Part shown: piece after piece, positions 7,189-16,354 of the stretch
How positions within the stretch are numbered: position 1 is the first letter of the stretch
How the letters are laid out: every line of letters starts with the position of its first letter
Source of the DNA: a virus
Length of the DNA stretch: 53,010 nt
Reading direction: 5' to 3' (one strand)
Virus record (IMG/VR): IMGVR_UViG_3300034631_000008
Coordinates: 1-53,010 of that record
Position numbers and translations under genes: made by a program
Notes under the pieces: generated by a model
Seen by the model: the letters and a program-made list of their open reading frames with translations, nothing else
Told to the model about the DNA's origin: nothing
Databases searched by the model: none

Positions 7189-8895
7189 TCAATACTCGAT
7201 GATGACGAGGCCACGGGCGCCGTTGCCGCCGGCAGCGTTGGTTGACGATCCCGCCCCGCCGCCGCCCGGAAAGGCGCCGGGCTGACCGGCCGCGGTGACG
7301 TTCGGTCCAGCCGGCGAGCCGGCGTAGGTAGCCCCGCCGAAGCCGCCCATCTGGCGGCCAGTGGTGAGCGGAATGCCGTTGCCACCTGCGCGACCATTGA
7401 TGGCGATCTCCCCGCCAGAGCCAGAGCCGCCGGCGCCACCGAAAGCGGCCGGGCCAGCAGAGCTGCCGGAGCCAACCGCGCCGCCTGTCGCCGCGATCGT
7501 GCCGGCCACCGATGACGCGCCGCCTTGCGTGGGAGCACTGACGCCCGGTACGCCGCCCACCCCCTCCGCACCGACGATGATCGTCAGCGTCTGCCCCGGC
7601 GTTACCGCGATACGCCCCTCGGCATAGCCGCCACCGCCGCCGCCCGAGCCGGAGGAGTCGTCGTTGTTGGAGGCGCCGCCGCCGCCGCCAGCCCCCCACA
7701 CCTTCGCGCGTATGACCAGCACGCCAGCCGGAACCACCCACGAGAAGGTGCCCGCCGTCGGGAAGGAGACGGAGGACGATCGCGGCAGGTCGATGGGGCT
7801 GACGACGCCGGTACCGCTCCGGCTCGTGACTTCCGCTGCAGTCGCTCTCTTGACCAGCCCGTCCTTGGCGGTCGTTGCAAGGTCGCTCGACACGACCACC
7901 TCGCCCTGCGCCGTACCGTCGGAGGTGACGACGGAAAGCCGCATGCTGCCGGCAAGGCGCCGCAGGCGGACCAGATAGTCCTGCTCGACTTGATCCTTGA
8001 AATCCAGCGACTGGCCAGGACCAGCGATTTCGATCGTGTTGCCGTTGATGTCGACCAGGCCGTTGCCGCTATTCACGACGATCCGGGGGGCATAGAGATC
8101 CCCGGTCATCGTCCCGCCTGACTTCCGCAGGTAGGTCACCCTGGCCGCCGCCGGCGTAACGGCTTCCGAGTTGTTGGCGGCATCGCCGGCATCGGCAGCG
8201 AGCGCGATCAGGCCGCGAGCACCCGCCGCCGCATGGTCGCTGCTGACGACGATGTCGCCCTGATACTGCCCGCTCGCCGTAGTGATCGCGAGCCGGTAGC
8301 TATTTCGGCCGATGCGGACGAGGAAGTCCTCTTCAATCGTGTTCTTGAAATCGAACGACTGACCCGGACCAGCGATTTCGATCGTGTTGCCGTTGATGTC
8401 GACTTCGCCAGACGAGCCATCGTTGATCTTGATCCGCGGGAGAACCAGCGTCCCCGTCATGTTGTCGCCGCCGAGCCGGACGAACGGTCCCCACTCCGCC
8501 CACGTGGACCCATCGTACCGCAACACGATCTGCCGGCCTGACCAGTATTGCACTTGAAGCCCTGCGACCGGTGCCGCGAACGCCCACTCGGTACCGGTCC
8601 ACATTGCTATCTGATTATCGAATCCACCCCATGCCCCGGAGCCGGTCGGCAGAACGACGTATCGATCGCCAACAGCAGGAGAAGAAGGGGGCGCCGACTG
8701 CCAGCCATATACCGGGATGTCGGCATTGGCACTTCTCAGCGAGAGAGCGTTGATGGCCTGCTGTGCGTCCTGAAACAGGAAGTTGAACAGGTCGCGATCA
8801 AGCTCTCCACAGGGAAAGCCCTCGTCCAACTCTCCGGCGGAAGGCGAGCGCGTGGGTCCGTTGACGGCCCACGGGGGGTCGAAGGGCAAAGACAT
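7189..8895 (-). CDS. Tail fibre with DUF2793 and glycine-rich tip
   Basis: A 568-residue receptor-binding fibre. A DUF2793-like domain near the N-terminus (about 55-140, YGWQSAPPSSPAVGDRYVV) is followed by two copies of a module of about 110 residues. Each copy has the segment VDINGNTIEIAGPGQS and then a VVSSD motif. The C-terminal 170 residues are extremely Gly-rich and probably form a polyglycine-type receptor-binding tip. ATG 8895 is chosen because GAGG lies nine bases upstream and the protein begins MSLPFDPPW. It sits at the end of the tail block, before lysis genes. Confidence 0.92.
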   Translation of the reverse strand: MSLPFDPPWAVNGPTRSPSAGELDEGFPCGELDRDLFNFLFQDAQQAINALSLRSANADIPVYGWQSAPPSSPAVGDRYVVLPTGSGAWGGFDNQIAMWTGTEWAFAAPVAGLQVQYWSGRQIVLRYDGSTWAEWGPFVRLGGDNMTGTLVLPRIKINDGSSGEVDINGNTIEIAGPGQSFDFKNTIEEDFLVRIGRNSYRLAITTASGQYQGDIVVSSDHAAAGARGLIALAADAGDAANNSEAVTPAAARVTYLRKSGGTMTGDLYAPRIVVNSGNGLVDINGNTIEIAGPGQSLDFKDQVEQDYLVRLRRLAGSMRLSVVTSDGTAQGEVVVSSDLATTAKDGLVKRATAAEVTSRSGTGVVSPIDLPRSSSVSFPTAGTFSWVVPAGVLVIRAKVWGAGGGGGASNNDDSSGSGGGGGGYAEGRIAVTPGQTLTIIVGAEGVGGVPGVSAPTQGGASSVAGTIAATGGAVGSGSSAGPAAFGGAGGSGSGGEIAINGRAGGNGIPLTTGRQMGGFGGATYAGSPAGPNVTAAGQPGAFPGGGGAGSSTNAAGGNGARGLVIIEY

Positions 8896-8915
8896 TGATG
8901 ATCCTCGGTAAAAAG

Positions 8916-9620
8916 TTAGACGCAGGCGAATGGATCGACGAAGGTCGGGCAGAACCATTGGCTGCCATCGCAGAAGCCGCCCCAGCCTGCGCCGAAGCCG
9001 GCAGATAGACCGGAGCCCCGGTGGACGTATCGCGCTACGCCGGGGGCGAACGGCAGCACCCGAAACGCCAGCGGCAGTTCCATTTCTTCGCGATTGGTAA
9101 GTTCGCGGCCAAGGCCGACAGCGGCGCGGCCGGTACCCATGTTCACAGCGAAGGCAGTTGACCCCCAGATGTCACGCGCCGCTGTCTGGAGGTCGTCGAT
9201 CGCGTAGCGCTGAAGCGCTTGGTAGCGCCGGGCCTTTATGAACCCGCGATAGACGACATCGTCATCGAGACAGATGTCGCCTGAGCCTGCCGCGCGACAG
9301 TTCGACCAGACGCCTTCCTCGCAGAATCCGATGATGACCTGATTTGGCTCCGTTGTATCGCAGGCGAAGCCGAAGACCGGCGGGGAAACACAGACACAGT
9401 GGCATCGCGGCCAGCCGAGCCGCTTGCCCAGGAGGGTGAGCTGATCGCCGATTGCGGTATCGATATCGAAGAACGACGGGATGCTGTCGATCTGGACCGC
9501 GACGTCCGCGATATTCCCGATGTCGTACCGGATCACTCCGAGGAGGTTTGGGCTCTCCCGGTACTGCGTGAGGATCCTGTCGATCGCGGTCTCTACGAAG
9601 ATGTCACGGTTCAAGGACAT
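8916..9620 (-). CDS. Baseplate/tail protein, DUF2612 family
   Basis: A 234-residue protein of the DUF2612 phage family. These proteins sit between the baseplate J protein and the tail fibre and probably play the part of tail protein I. Visible family features are LLGKRLGWPR and the central YRGFIKARRYQALQRYA segment. It is unusually Cys-rich (for example RCHCVC near residue 74). It overlaps the baseplate J gene by 17 bases. Confidence 0.85.
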   Translation of the reverse strand: MSLNRDIFVETAIDRILTQYRESPNLLGVIRYDIGNIADVAVQIDSIPSFFDIDTAIGDQLTLLGKRLGWPRCHCVCVSPPVFGFACDTTEPNQVIIGFCEEGVWSNCRAAGSGDICLDDDVVYRGFIKARRYQALQRYAIDDLQTAARDIWGSTAFAVNMGTGRAAVGLGRELTNREEMELPLAFRVLPFAPGVARYVHRGSGLSAGFGAGWGGFCDGSQWFCPTFVDPFACV

Positions 9621-10503
9621 TGATCGTCACGTTCGCGAGGATGATCAGGGGGATTTCGCCGAACCCGAAGGTGAGCGGCAGCGCCGCGACGGCATCGTCA
9701 TTCTTCGCACATCTCACCGCCACGACCTCGACATTGGGCTTCGTGCAAAGCGCCTGAGAAATGATGTGCCGGGTCAGGGTGATCCCGTTGCGCGGCCGCC
9801 GCGCGCCGGTGAGGTTCAGGACCAGTTCCTCGGCGATGGCCTGCGTCGGATCAGGCGGGCAGCCGCCGGCATCGGGCCACTTGTAGATGTCGACCTCGAG
9901 CCTCGTCGGGACCTCCACCGGCCGATGGATGTGGATGGTACGGCAGAAGCCGTTGATCTCGGTCTCGACCCTCGTGTTGCCATAGGATGTGATCCCGGGG
10001 ACGATGTAGCGGCGGGCCGCCAATGCGACATCCTCGTCGGCGCCGCCCAGTGCCGCGACCGAGACGGAATGCGCATCGAGGCCGTTCTCATCGGTCACGG
10101 TGCCGTCGTTGGTGTAGATCTTCGCCCAGGTGACGCCGGGCAGGCCAATCACGGCTCGGTAGAAGTCAGCGTCCCGGGTGTTGGCGATCCCGACATTCGT
10201 GATGGCCTGAGCCAGGTCGGCATCGGTCTCGCCTGGCTGACGAGTGATCAACCGGAGCGCGGCAAGGCGATCAAGCGGAGTGCCTTCCGACTGGTTCGGG
10301 TCATAGGACTGATAGGCCGAAAGAGCGACTTCCCAGAGCACACGCTCGCGTTCTGCCCGCAGCCCGTTCAACTGCCCCATCGGCGACTGCGGCGTCTGGA
10401 TGAGCCCCGGGCCGAAGATAGCGACGTTCTGCTGCTCGATGTCGTTGAGGATCTCCGCCAGCGTCGGGAGGATGAAGCCGGTGGGCTGGACGCCAAGAGC
10501 CAT
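9604..10503 (-). CDS. Baseplate J-like protein
   Basis: A 299-residue baseplate wedge protein of the P2 gpJ / Mu gp47 family. The N-terminal GFILPTLAEILNDIEQ segment, the SPMGQLNGLRAERE stretch, and the GTPLDRLAALRLITRQPGETDADL region are typical. It joins the gp25-like protein and the fibre-bearing DUF2612 protein in the baseplate. Its ATG overlaps the preceding stop by one base. Confidence 0.95.
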   Translation of the reverse strand: MALGVQPTGFILPTLAEILNDIEQQNVAIFGPGLIQTPQSPMGQLNGLRAERERVLWEVALSAYQSYDPNQSEGTPLDRLAALRLITRQPGETDADLAQAITNVGIANTRDADFYRAVIGLPGVTWAKIYTNDGTVTDENGLDAHSVSVAALGGADEDVALAARRYIVPGITSYGNTRVETEINGFCRTIHIHRPVEVPTRLEVDIYKWPDAGGCPPDPTQAIAEELVLNLTGARRPRNGITLTRHIISQALCTKPNVEVVAVRCAKNDDAVAALPLTFGFGEIPLIILANVTINVLEP

Positions 10504-10877
10504 TAGACGGTCGCCTCTTCATCGTATTCGGTCGCGAGCGTGGCGCGGGTGACGTTGATGCCGCGGACCGTCCGGCTGTAGCTGAGGGAGAAGGCCTCGA
10601 TCCCGGTCACGCCGTCCGTCTCGATCAGTTCCTTCTTGATCACGCTCTCGGCGAGCGCCGCATCGAACTGCCGCCCCATGATCTGCTCCAGCCACGGCAC
10701 GCCGCAGGTCGTGTCGAGAAACCATTCTCCGAAGAACGTCATGGTTCGCTGGCGCGCATGCTGTCCGACGGCCTCGGCGTCGGTCACCATGTCGAGGTTG
10801 CCGTCGTCGGTGACGGCGAGGTCGTGGATGCCGTTCTCGTTCGGGCGGAGAGCGAGCGCGATGCGGGAGATGGTCAT
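10503..10877 (-). CDS. gp25-like baseplate wedge protein
   Basis: A 124-residue protein of the gp25 / gpW-like wedge family, which nucleates the sheath on the baseplate. The segments GQHARQRTMTFFGEWFLDTTCGVPW and the following ALAESVIKKELIET match the family core. It overlaps the spike gene by four bases and leads directly into baseplate J. Confidence 0.9.
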   Translation of the reverse strand: MTISRIALALRPNENGIHDLAVTDDGNLDMVTDAEAVGQHARQRTMTFFGEWFLDTTCGVPWLEQIMGRQFDAALAESVIKKELIETDGVTGIEAFSLSYSRTVRGINVTRATLATEYDEEATV

Positions 10878-11542
10878 AGCGCCATGGCCTCCAGCTTGTC
10901 GGCGATGGCCATCAGCGCGGCGCGGTTCTGCAGCGCGTGGCCGGTGCCCTTCGACGAGCCATAGGCGATCGACAGTTGGTCCTCGGCGATCAGGCGAATG
11001 GCTGTTGCCAGGAGCACGTAGATGTTCCCCTCCGAGCCCTCGATCGCGAACTTGCCGTCCGCCGAGCCCCTGACGCCGTACTGCCCCGCCTCGTCGAACC
11101 GGACGTGCGTGTTCTGGTCATCAAAGTTTTGGATCGGCGAGGACACGCTGTCGCCGCCGACGATCGTGGCCCGCATGTCCGACAGGTTGAACGACCGCTC
11201 CGTCCCGACCTCGAACGTCCCGCCGCTCTCGTCGTAATTGCTGGTGTCCCGCATCTGCGGCGTCAGCCGGACGCGGTCACCCACATTCACCGGCGCCGTG
11301 ATGGCCCCGGACCCGGCGCGGGGGAACTCGACCGGCACGTCCAGCAGATCGGTGACCTGCGTCGGCACGCCGTTGAGCCGCTTCTTGTAGAAGGGCCGGA
11401 CTGTTGCCGTCTGCCGCTGGGGATCGAACGAGACGATCTCGCCGTCCATCGGTCCCCACATGTCCTCCCGCTCGGAAAGGACGATCTGGCGGACCGTGTC
11501 CTCGAAGGAGGTGTTCGTCTTGTCCGGATGGCCGAAACCCAT
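10874..11542 (-). CDS. Gp138-type membrane-puncturing spike
   Basis: A 222-residue central spike of the tail tip. Residues 30-110 form the N-terminal OB-like domain of the Gp138 family (GEIVSFDPQRQTATVRP, then GDRVRLTP), and the C-terminal half is likely the beta-helical needle. It pierces the outer membrane during sheath contraction. It lies between the hub gene and the gp25-like gene. Confidence 0.88.
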   Translation of the reverse strand: MGFGHPDKTNTSFEDTVRQIVLSEREDMWGPMDGEIVSFDPQRQTATVRPFYKKRLNGVPTQVTDLLDVPVEFPRAGSGAITAPVNVGDRVRLTPQMRDTSNYDESGGTFEVGTERSFNLSDMRATIVGGDSVSSPIQNFDDQNTHVRFDEAGQYGVRGSADGKFAIEGSEGNIYVLLATAIRLIAEDQLSIAYGSSKGTGHALQNRAALMAIADKLEAMAL

Positions 11543-11545
11543 GGC

Positions 11546-12466
11546 TCAGTTCTCCGGTCGCGGTGTCGGGATCGGCGGACGGGCCGGGCCTTCATCGACC
11601 TTCTTGCCGGTGATGCTCTCGGCCGAGATCGAGACCTTGAAGTCGCCGTTCCGGTTGTTCCCCGCATAGGTGCAGGACCCGACGCGGTAGACCCCGCCTT
11701 CCGAGTTCATCTCCAGCACGTCGCTCTCGATCCGCACCCGCCGGCCGGGCCGGATGTCCGGCGCCATCATGCAATCGACCTTGACCCCGGCATCGGTGAT
11801 CGTGGGAACGCCGATCAGGCCCGTCTCCGGCGTCAGGAGCGTCAGCCCGCCAAGATAGCCGTCGACAGGGATCACCTCGAAAGTCTCGTTCTGGATCGAC
11901 GTGTGGAGCCCGTAAGACCGGCCAACACGATCCAGTTCCCGGACGCACGACCCGCACATCGAATAGGGCCGCTTGGTCGGCGGAAGGTCATCGAGCCCCT
12001 TCACCTCGCCGCGCGCGATCCCTTCCTTCTCCAGTTGCGCGCCGATGTCGTCGACGATGGTCCCGATCTCGGTCCCGGCCGGGTAGGTTTTATTGATCGT
12101 GGCGCGCCGGATCGCGGCATCGCCATCGCCGCACTGGACCGTGGTGATGATGTTGTCGCCGTCCCGCTTGTGCTCGACGTCCCGGAGGTTCCCGGCGAAG
12201 ATGATGCCGACGTTCGCTCCGCCCGACGGCGGGATGTAGCCGGCCTCCAGCACGATCCCGTCGAACTCCTTGCCCATGGCGTTGCGCGTTCCTTCGGCCA
12301 GGTTCCACACATCGATCAGCGCGGTGTTGGCCGAGCTCGACAGGCCCTTGCTCACCGAGAACTGGATCTGGATCTGCTCGTCGGTCTCGTCGCCCGGGTT
12401 GATGGTGTGGACGATCCGGCCGCCCTTCTTCATGATCAGCCGCGCCTTCCGAAGATAGAACTCCAT
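11546..12466 (-). CDS. Baseplate hub protein
   Basis: A 306-residue protein with the organisation of phage baseplate hub subunits (gp27/gpD-like). The N-terminal segment FYLRKARLIMKKGGRIVHT is followed by repeated beta-rich domains, and the C-terminal half has PDIRPGRRVRIESD and VYRVGSCTYAGNN, typical of hub domains. It would join the tube to the spike. It overlaps the plug-domain gene by one base and is followed by the spike gene after three bases. Confidence 0.82.
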   Translation of the reverse strand: MEFYLRKARLIMKKGGRIVHTINPGDETDEQIQIQFSVSKGLSSSANTALIDVWNLAEGTRNAMGKEFDGIVLEAGYIPPSGGANVGIIFAGNLRDVEHKRDGDNIITTVQCGDGDAAIRRATINKTYPAGTEIGTIVDDIGAQLEKEGIARGEVKGLDDLPPTKRPYSMCGSCVRELDRVGRSYGLHTSIQNETFEVIPVDGYLGGLTLLTPETGLIGVPTITDAGVKVDCMMAPDIRPGRRVRIESDVLEMNSEGGVYRVGSCTYAGNNRNGDFKVSISAESITGKKVDEGPARPPIPTPRPEN

Positions 12467-12804
12467 CAGGCCCCCCGCACCGCCACTGCTGCGGCGATGT
12501 CGGCATCGGTGAAGTGGTAGAGCCGCACCACGCCGTTCGGCAGTTCTGTCCGGCCCGGCTCAGCCGTCCCGCCTTCCTGCGCCGGCGAGGCGACGAGATG
12601 CCCGAGCCCGAAATCGAACGTGGCGAGCAGGTCGACCCCCAGCACGATGCGCCGGCCGTGCAGAACCGGCTCATCGTCGATCGACAGATCCATCGACCAG
12701 CGGTTCGAAAATGGCGCATAGCGAAGCCGGAACGTGGCGCGCCGGTTCAGTAGGATGACGGAGAACTCTTGATCCGCCGCGTCGATCACCGGAAGCTCGA
12801 TCAT
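12466..12804 (-). CDS. Small baseplate plug protein (Pam3 gp18-like)
   Basis: A 112-residue protein resembling the plug domain described in the baseplate of cyanophage Pam3. It has the characteristic run QEFSVILLNRRATFRLRYA, then RRIVLGVDLLATF. ATG 12804 is chosen because GGAG lies before it and it overlaps the previous stop by one base; an in-frame Met at 12816 lies inside that gene. It sits between the Dit-like and hub genes, as in other simple contractile tails. Confidence 0.8.
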   Translation of the reverse strand: MIELPVIDAADQEFSVILLNRRATFRLRYAPFSNRWSMDLSIDDEPVLHGRRIVLGVDLLATFDFGLGHLVASPAQEGGTAEPGRTELPNGVVRLYHFTDADIAAAVAVRGA

Positions 12805-13415
12805 CACTGGCTCCACTGGTAGAGCAGCGACGAGCCCCGGCCGCTATCGGTAGGGACCGACGTGGAGCGCGCATCGCCACGGTTCACCGTTCCCGCTGCC
12901 CGATCGACCGTAGCCGAGCCAGATGCGCGAGAAGCGGACGGGGGAGCCGCACGACGTGAATTCGCCCCACCGGGCTTGTTCGGTCCGCCCGACGCCGCCG
13001 CGCTTCCCTGTCGCCCGCCCTCGCCCGCTCTGGACGTGTCGCCCGGAACGGATGCCGATGAGACGATCAGCACCTTCTGGAATTCGACCCGGCCCCGGAA
13101 CACCCGGCTGAACTCGCTGGTCCGCTCCGGTGCGATCCGCTTGATCAGCAGATCGGTGTGGACATCGAAGCCGGAGACTACGGTGAAGGGGATGCGAGCC
13201 GCCTGCCACGCCTTGAGCGCCTGCCAAGTCACCGCCGCGCTCGGCGTCACGATGTCCCAGACGAGCGTCTCCGGCTCCATGTGGGCATGATCGGTGGCGA
13301 CCGCTCCCGATTCCAACGGGATCTCCGTGATCGACAGGACGCTCTCCGGCCGCTCGCTTTCCACCACTGCGATCGGCACCGGCCCGATGGCGCGGGAGAA
13401 GAGGATCGCACTCAT
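12804..13415 (-). CDS. Dit-like baseplate/tail protein
   Basis: A 203-residue protein whose first 140 residues match the Dit-like N-terminal domain of phage tail adaptors, with SVLSITEIPLESGAVATDHAH followed by TWQALKAWQ. The C-terminal 60 residues are a low-complexity tail rich in Ser, Gly, Arg and Ala. ATG 13415 overlaps the tape measure stop by four bases; the longer ORF upstream is an artefact of the high GC content. It connects the tape-measure end of the tail to the hub. Confidence 0.8.
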   Translation of the reverse strand: MSAILFSRAIGPVPIAVVESERPESVLSITEIPLESGAVATDHAHMEPETLVWDIVTPSAAVTWQALKAWQAARIPFTVVSGFDVHTDLLIKRIAPERTSEFSRVFRGRVEFQKVLIVSSASVPGDTSRAGEGGRQGSAAASGGPNKPGGANSRRAAPPSASRASGSATVDRAAGTVNRGDARSTSVPTDSGRGSSLLYQWSQ

Positions 13416-15754
13416 GGGGCCGCTGCCGGCTGGACTACCTGAGGCCGAGACTGGACCGGGCCGGCTGCCCTGGCGCCTGCCAGGGTCTGAAGGGAGCGGA
13501 GGCGTGCCTCTGCCCGATCTGCTGCGGCCATCCACTGGCTGACGTCGAGCGTAGCCGTTGCGTTGATGCCGCGCGAAAGGTCGGCCTGGATCGCCAGCGC
13601 CTGGTTGGCCGGCGCCATGAACCCGGTGATGTCCAACAGGGCCTTTGCCGTCGCCGTCATGTTGCTGATCGACGCGATGATCTCGCCGATCCGGGTTGCC
13701 GCGGCGACACTGTCTTCCTCGCTCACACCGTATTCGACCCGCAGGCCTTCGGCGTTCTGCCGGCCATCGCGGACCAGTTGCGCCTCAGGCGTATAGGAAA
13801 GCGGCTCTCGCGATGCCGTCTCCATCACCGCGGCACGGACTTGATCCAGCTTTGCGACGATCGGACCGACGACTTCGGTAACAGTACCGGCGAGGCCGGC
13901 AGAAGGAGGCGTGGGCGCAGCATTGACGACCGGCGCAGGGGGCCTTGGATCGACAGGCCCCGTTGCGGGAGCCGTCGACCTCGACCCCGTGATGACATCG
14001 GTCGCCATGCCAAGCTTGCCTGCCAGCCAGTCGGCAGCTGCACTGGTCTTGGCGGCAGCTTCCCGCAGCTGCGCCTCGTTGACCTCAACGACGATGGGAT
14101 CGCCCGTCGCCGGCGCCACGCGGCGACCTTCGGCATTCTGAGCCCGGAACTTCGCATCGAGCGCATCGTCGGTGTATGCGCGTGGGGTTTCCGGCGTGCG
14201 GGTCGCCACTCCCGTCGAGCCAAGCGAACCCTCCGGGATAGGTTCTGCCACCTGCTCCGGACCGATGAAGCCGAAGCGCGTCAGCGCACCGCCGAGCTTC
14301 TGGTCGATCGCAGCAACGAGCCGGTCGATCTGGGCGATGGCTGCGCTCACGAAGCGCTCCCATGCCGCTTCCGGGTTGTTCAGCACCTCGCCGATGGCGT
14401 TGAGCGCCGTCGTGATCTGCTGGATCGTGTCCGCCATCTCGTTGAGGAAGCGGACGATCTCCGTCGATGCAAAACCCTTGGCAGATCGGGTGAAGGCGTC
14501 GAGCGGGTTCTCGCCGGCAAGCTGGCTGATGCCGAGAATGCCGTTGATCGCGTCGGCCACGCCATTCGCGCCGTCGACCATCTCTTTGAACGAGGCGTTG
14601 ATCCGGTCGATGGCCTCCTGGCCACCCTCCAGCGTCCCGATGATGCTGTCGTCGCCGTTGAGCGCCGAAAGCAGGTCGTCGATGACGAGCAGGCCCGCGA
14701 TCATCGGTACGCGACGCGCGACTGCCATCATTGCGCGGCGGCCGAAGGCAGAGGTCGCCAACAGACCGGCACCGAGACCGATTGCCGTTGTCGCCTTGCC
14801 GAGCCCGTTGACGCGGGCAATCAGGCTGACCACACCGTCGGCGGCATAGTAGAAGCCGCGACCGATCCGGTAGGCCTGCGTCGCGAGATGCGACACCGTG
14901 TTGATGCTGCCGATCAGCCCGTCCGAGATGCCTTTGGCGACGTTGGCGACGAGCCCGCTCTCGAACGCCTGGTTCGTGAAGTCGAGAACGCCCTGCATCC
15001 GGCGCTTGATGTCGTCGTAGTAGCCGGCGTCCCCGATCTCGCGCAGAAACTCGGTCCAGCTGTCGGACAGGTTCGACGTCATGCCGACCCATGTCTTCGA
15101 CTGCTCGTCCATCGCGCCACTGAACCGGCCGAAGATGTCCATCAGCGCCGACTGGATCTCGACGGCGTCCTTCTTCACCGTCCGGGTGAGCGCCTTGCCG
15201 TTCTCCGTCCAGCTGTAGGTGATGTTGTCGCCTTCGGCCGCCGCCCGGATGCCGAACTCCTTCAGGCGTTCGTTCTCGCCCGTGACCGCGTCAGCGATCG
15301 CCTCGACGCCCTGCATCAGGGACTTGCCCATGGCGGACGCCGCGTCGCCGACGGTCCGGAGCGATCCGTCCATCGGGTCGATGCCGTAGGACTTCAGCCG
15401 GACGAAGGCCTCGGTGACCTGGCCAGCCTCATAGGGCGTGGTGCGGCCGAATTCGGTGATCCACTCCATCGACCGGCGCGCCTCCTCGGCCGATCCGGTG
15501 ATGGTCTTCAGGGTGGCCTCGTAGGTCTCGAACTGCGCGTTGACGGTCGCGATCGAGGCGACGAAATTGCCGGCCATCCGCCCCAGCTGCAGCCCGCCGA
15601 ACGCGGCCGCAGCGACACCCGCCAGTTTCGTGAGGCTGGATGCGAATCCCTTGGCGCCCCGTTCGGCACCCTTCATGCCCTGCTCGAATTTGCGGAGATC
15701 ACCCTCGCCGCGCAGATCAAAGCCGAGGATGGCGATAAGCTCGTCGACGATCAT
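13412..15754 (-). CDS. Tape measure protein
   Basis: A 780-residue tail-length-determining protein. The N-terminal third holds the conserved tape-measure domain: ATVNAQFETYEATLKTITGS, then FVRLKSYGIDPMDGSLRTVGDAASAMGKSL. Hydrophobic segments follow around residues 325-365, and the C-terminal half is Ala/Pro-rich. ATG 15754 follows an AAGGTG site; the GTG at 15763 is a less likely start. Normally this gene directly follows the chaperone; here a plus-strand cargo gene separates them. Confidence 0.93.
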   Translation of the reverse strand: MIVDELIAILGFDLRGEGDLRKFEQGMKGAERGAKGFASSLTKLAGVAAAAFGGLQLGRMAGNFVASIATVNAQFETYEATLKTITGSAEEARRSMEWITEFGRTTPYEAGQVTEAFVRLKSYGIDPMDGSLRTVGDAASAMGKSLMQGVEAIADAVTGENERLKEFGIRAAAEGDNITYSWTENGKALTRTVKKDAVEIQSALMDIFGRFSGAMDEQSKTWVGMTSNLSDSWTEFLREIGDAGYYDDIKRRMQGVLDFTNQAFESGLVANVAKGISDGLIGSINTVSHLATQAYRIGRGFYYAADGVVSLIARVNGLGKATTAIGLGAGLLATSAFGRRAMMAVARRVPMIAGLLVIDDLLSALNGDDSIIGTLEGGQEAIDRINASFKEMVDGANGVADAINGILGISQLAGENPLDAFTRSAKGFASTEIVRFLNEMADTIQQITTALNAIGEVLNNPEAAWERFVSAAIAQIDRLVAAIDQKLGGALTRFGFIGPEQVAEPIPEGSLGSTGVATRTPETPRAYTDDALDAKFRAQNAEGRRVAPATGDPIVVEVNEAQLREAAAKTSAAADWLAGKLGMATDVITGSRSTAPATGPVDPRPPAPVVNAAPTPPSAGLAGTVTEVVGPIVAKLDQVRAAVMETASREPLSYTPEAQLVRDGRQNAEGLRVEYGVSEEDSVAAATRIGEIIASISNMTATAKALLDITGFMAPANQALAIQADLSRGINATATLDVSQWMAAADRAEARLRSLQTLAGARAAGPVQSRPQVVQPAAAP

Positions 15755-15813
15755 GCGTTGCACCTTGCGGGCCGGGCGCCGATATTCCGGCTGTTCTGAC
15801 GGGAGACGAGAAA

Positions 15814-16122
15814 ATGCGAAGACTGATCACCGCTGCCGCGATGCTGGCTTCGACCGCGGCACATGCCGGCTGGCAGGAAACAGCGATCCAGGAAATCGAG
15901 GCAGAGCCGAAGGTGGTCGAGGCCATGTTCCAGAACGGCGGCCGCGTCCTGTGGGTGTCGATGCAGGACGACGGGACGTCGCGTGACGGCTTCGCCGACT
16001 ATCTGTGCCTGATCCTGTCGGAAGCTGGCCGTCCGGAGGATCAAGGCGTGACGGTTCGCATCTGGGATGCTTCCGTGATGCGCGACGAACTCCGCCAGAT
16101 CGGCGAGGGCCGCTGCGGCTAA
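15814..16122 (+). CDS. Small exported protein inserted in the tail operon
   Basis: A 102-residue protein with a clear signal peptide (residues 1-18, RRLITAAAMLASTAAHA) and a soluble domain with two Cys (about 65 and 101). It is on the strand opposite all surrounding tail genes. Its TAA (16120-16122) overlaps by three bases the TAG that ends the frameshifted chaperone extension (16121-16119). It has its own ribosome binding site (GGGAGACGAG). This is a typical cargo ('moron') position, between chaperone and tape measure. Function unknown; a periplasmic location is likely. Confidence 0.75.
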   Translation: MRRLITAAAMLASTAAHAGWQETAIQEIEAEPKVVEAMFQNGGRVLWVSMQDDGTSRDGFADYLCLILSEAGRPEDQGVTVRIWDASVMRDELRQIGEGRCG

Positions 16123-16354
16123 TCCCGCCGGGCGCGCTCCTGCATCGCTTCCTTCAGATCCAGCGCCTCGTGCATATCGAGCAGATCGGTCAGCGTGACC
16201 CACTCGTTCATGTCGCGGAGCATGCACATCGGCGGCTCTGCCAGGATCGGCCGCCAGAGCCAGAGGTTGAGGTTCGGCGCTATGCGCCGGACTTCCCTCT
16301 CGCCAAGGCTGCGGCCCCCTTCTTGGCGCTCATACTGCCCATGAGGCCGGAGAT
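16119..16354 (-). CDS. Tail chaperone extension made by -1 frameshift
   Basis: After a -1 slip at the heptamer 16361-16355, reading continues open to TAG at 16119 and adds 78 residues, giving a 224-residue fusion instead of 170. The extension ends in a plausible conserved domain (APNLNLWLWRPILAEPP, then DLLDMHEALDLKEAM), similar in kind to the T part of lambda G-T. It has no good start codon of its own upstream of that domain. This explains the 160 bases between the short chaperone stop and the next gene. Confidence 0.82.

Noticed and set aside
7600-8450. Repeated DNA in the tail-fibre gene as a possible CRISPR or transposon repeat
   Set aside because: The repeats lie in frame and encode duplicated protein modules of a fibre.
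12804-13535. Longer form of the Dit-like protein (and similar N-terminal extensions at 22356, 35455 and 32521)
   Set aside because: The extensions lie inside upstream genes, have low-complexity sequence and no ribosome site; the inner ATGs overlap preceding stops or have good sites.
13778-15799. A 673-codon plus-strand frame, and a similar one at 10937-12520
   Set aside because: Antisense shadows of the tape measure and of the hub/spike genes; no ribosome site and no recognisable domain.
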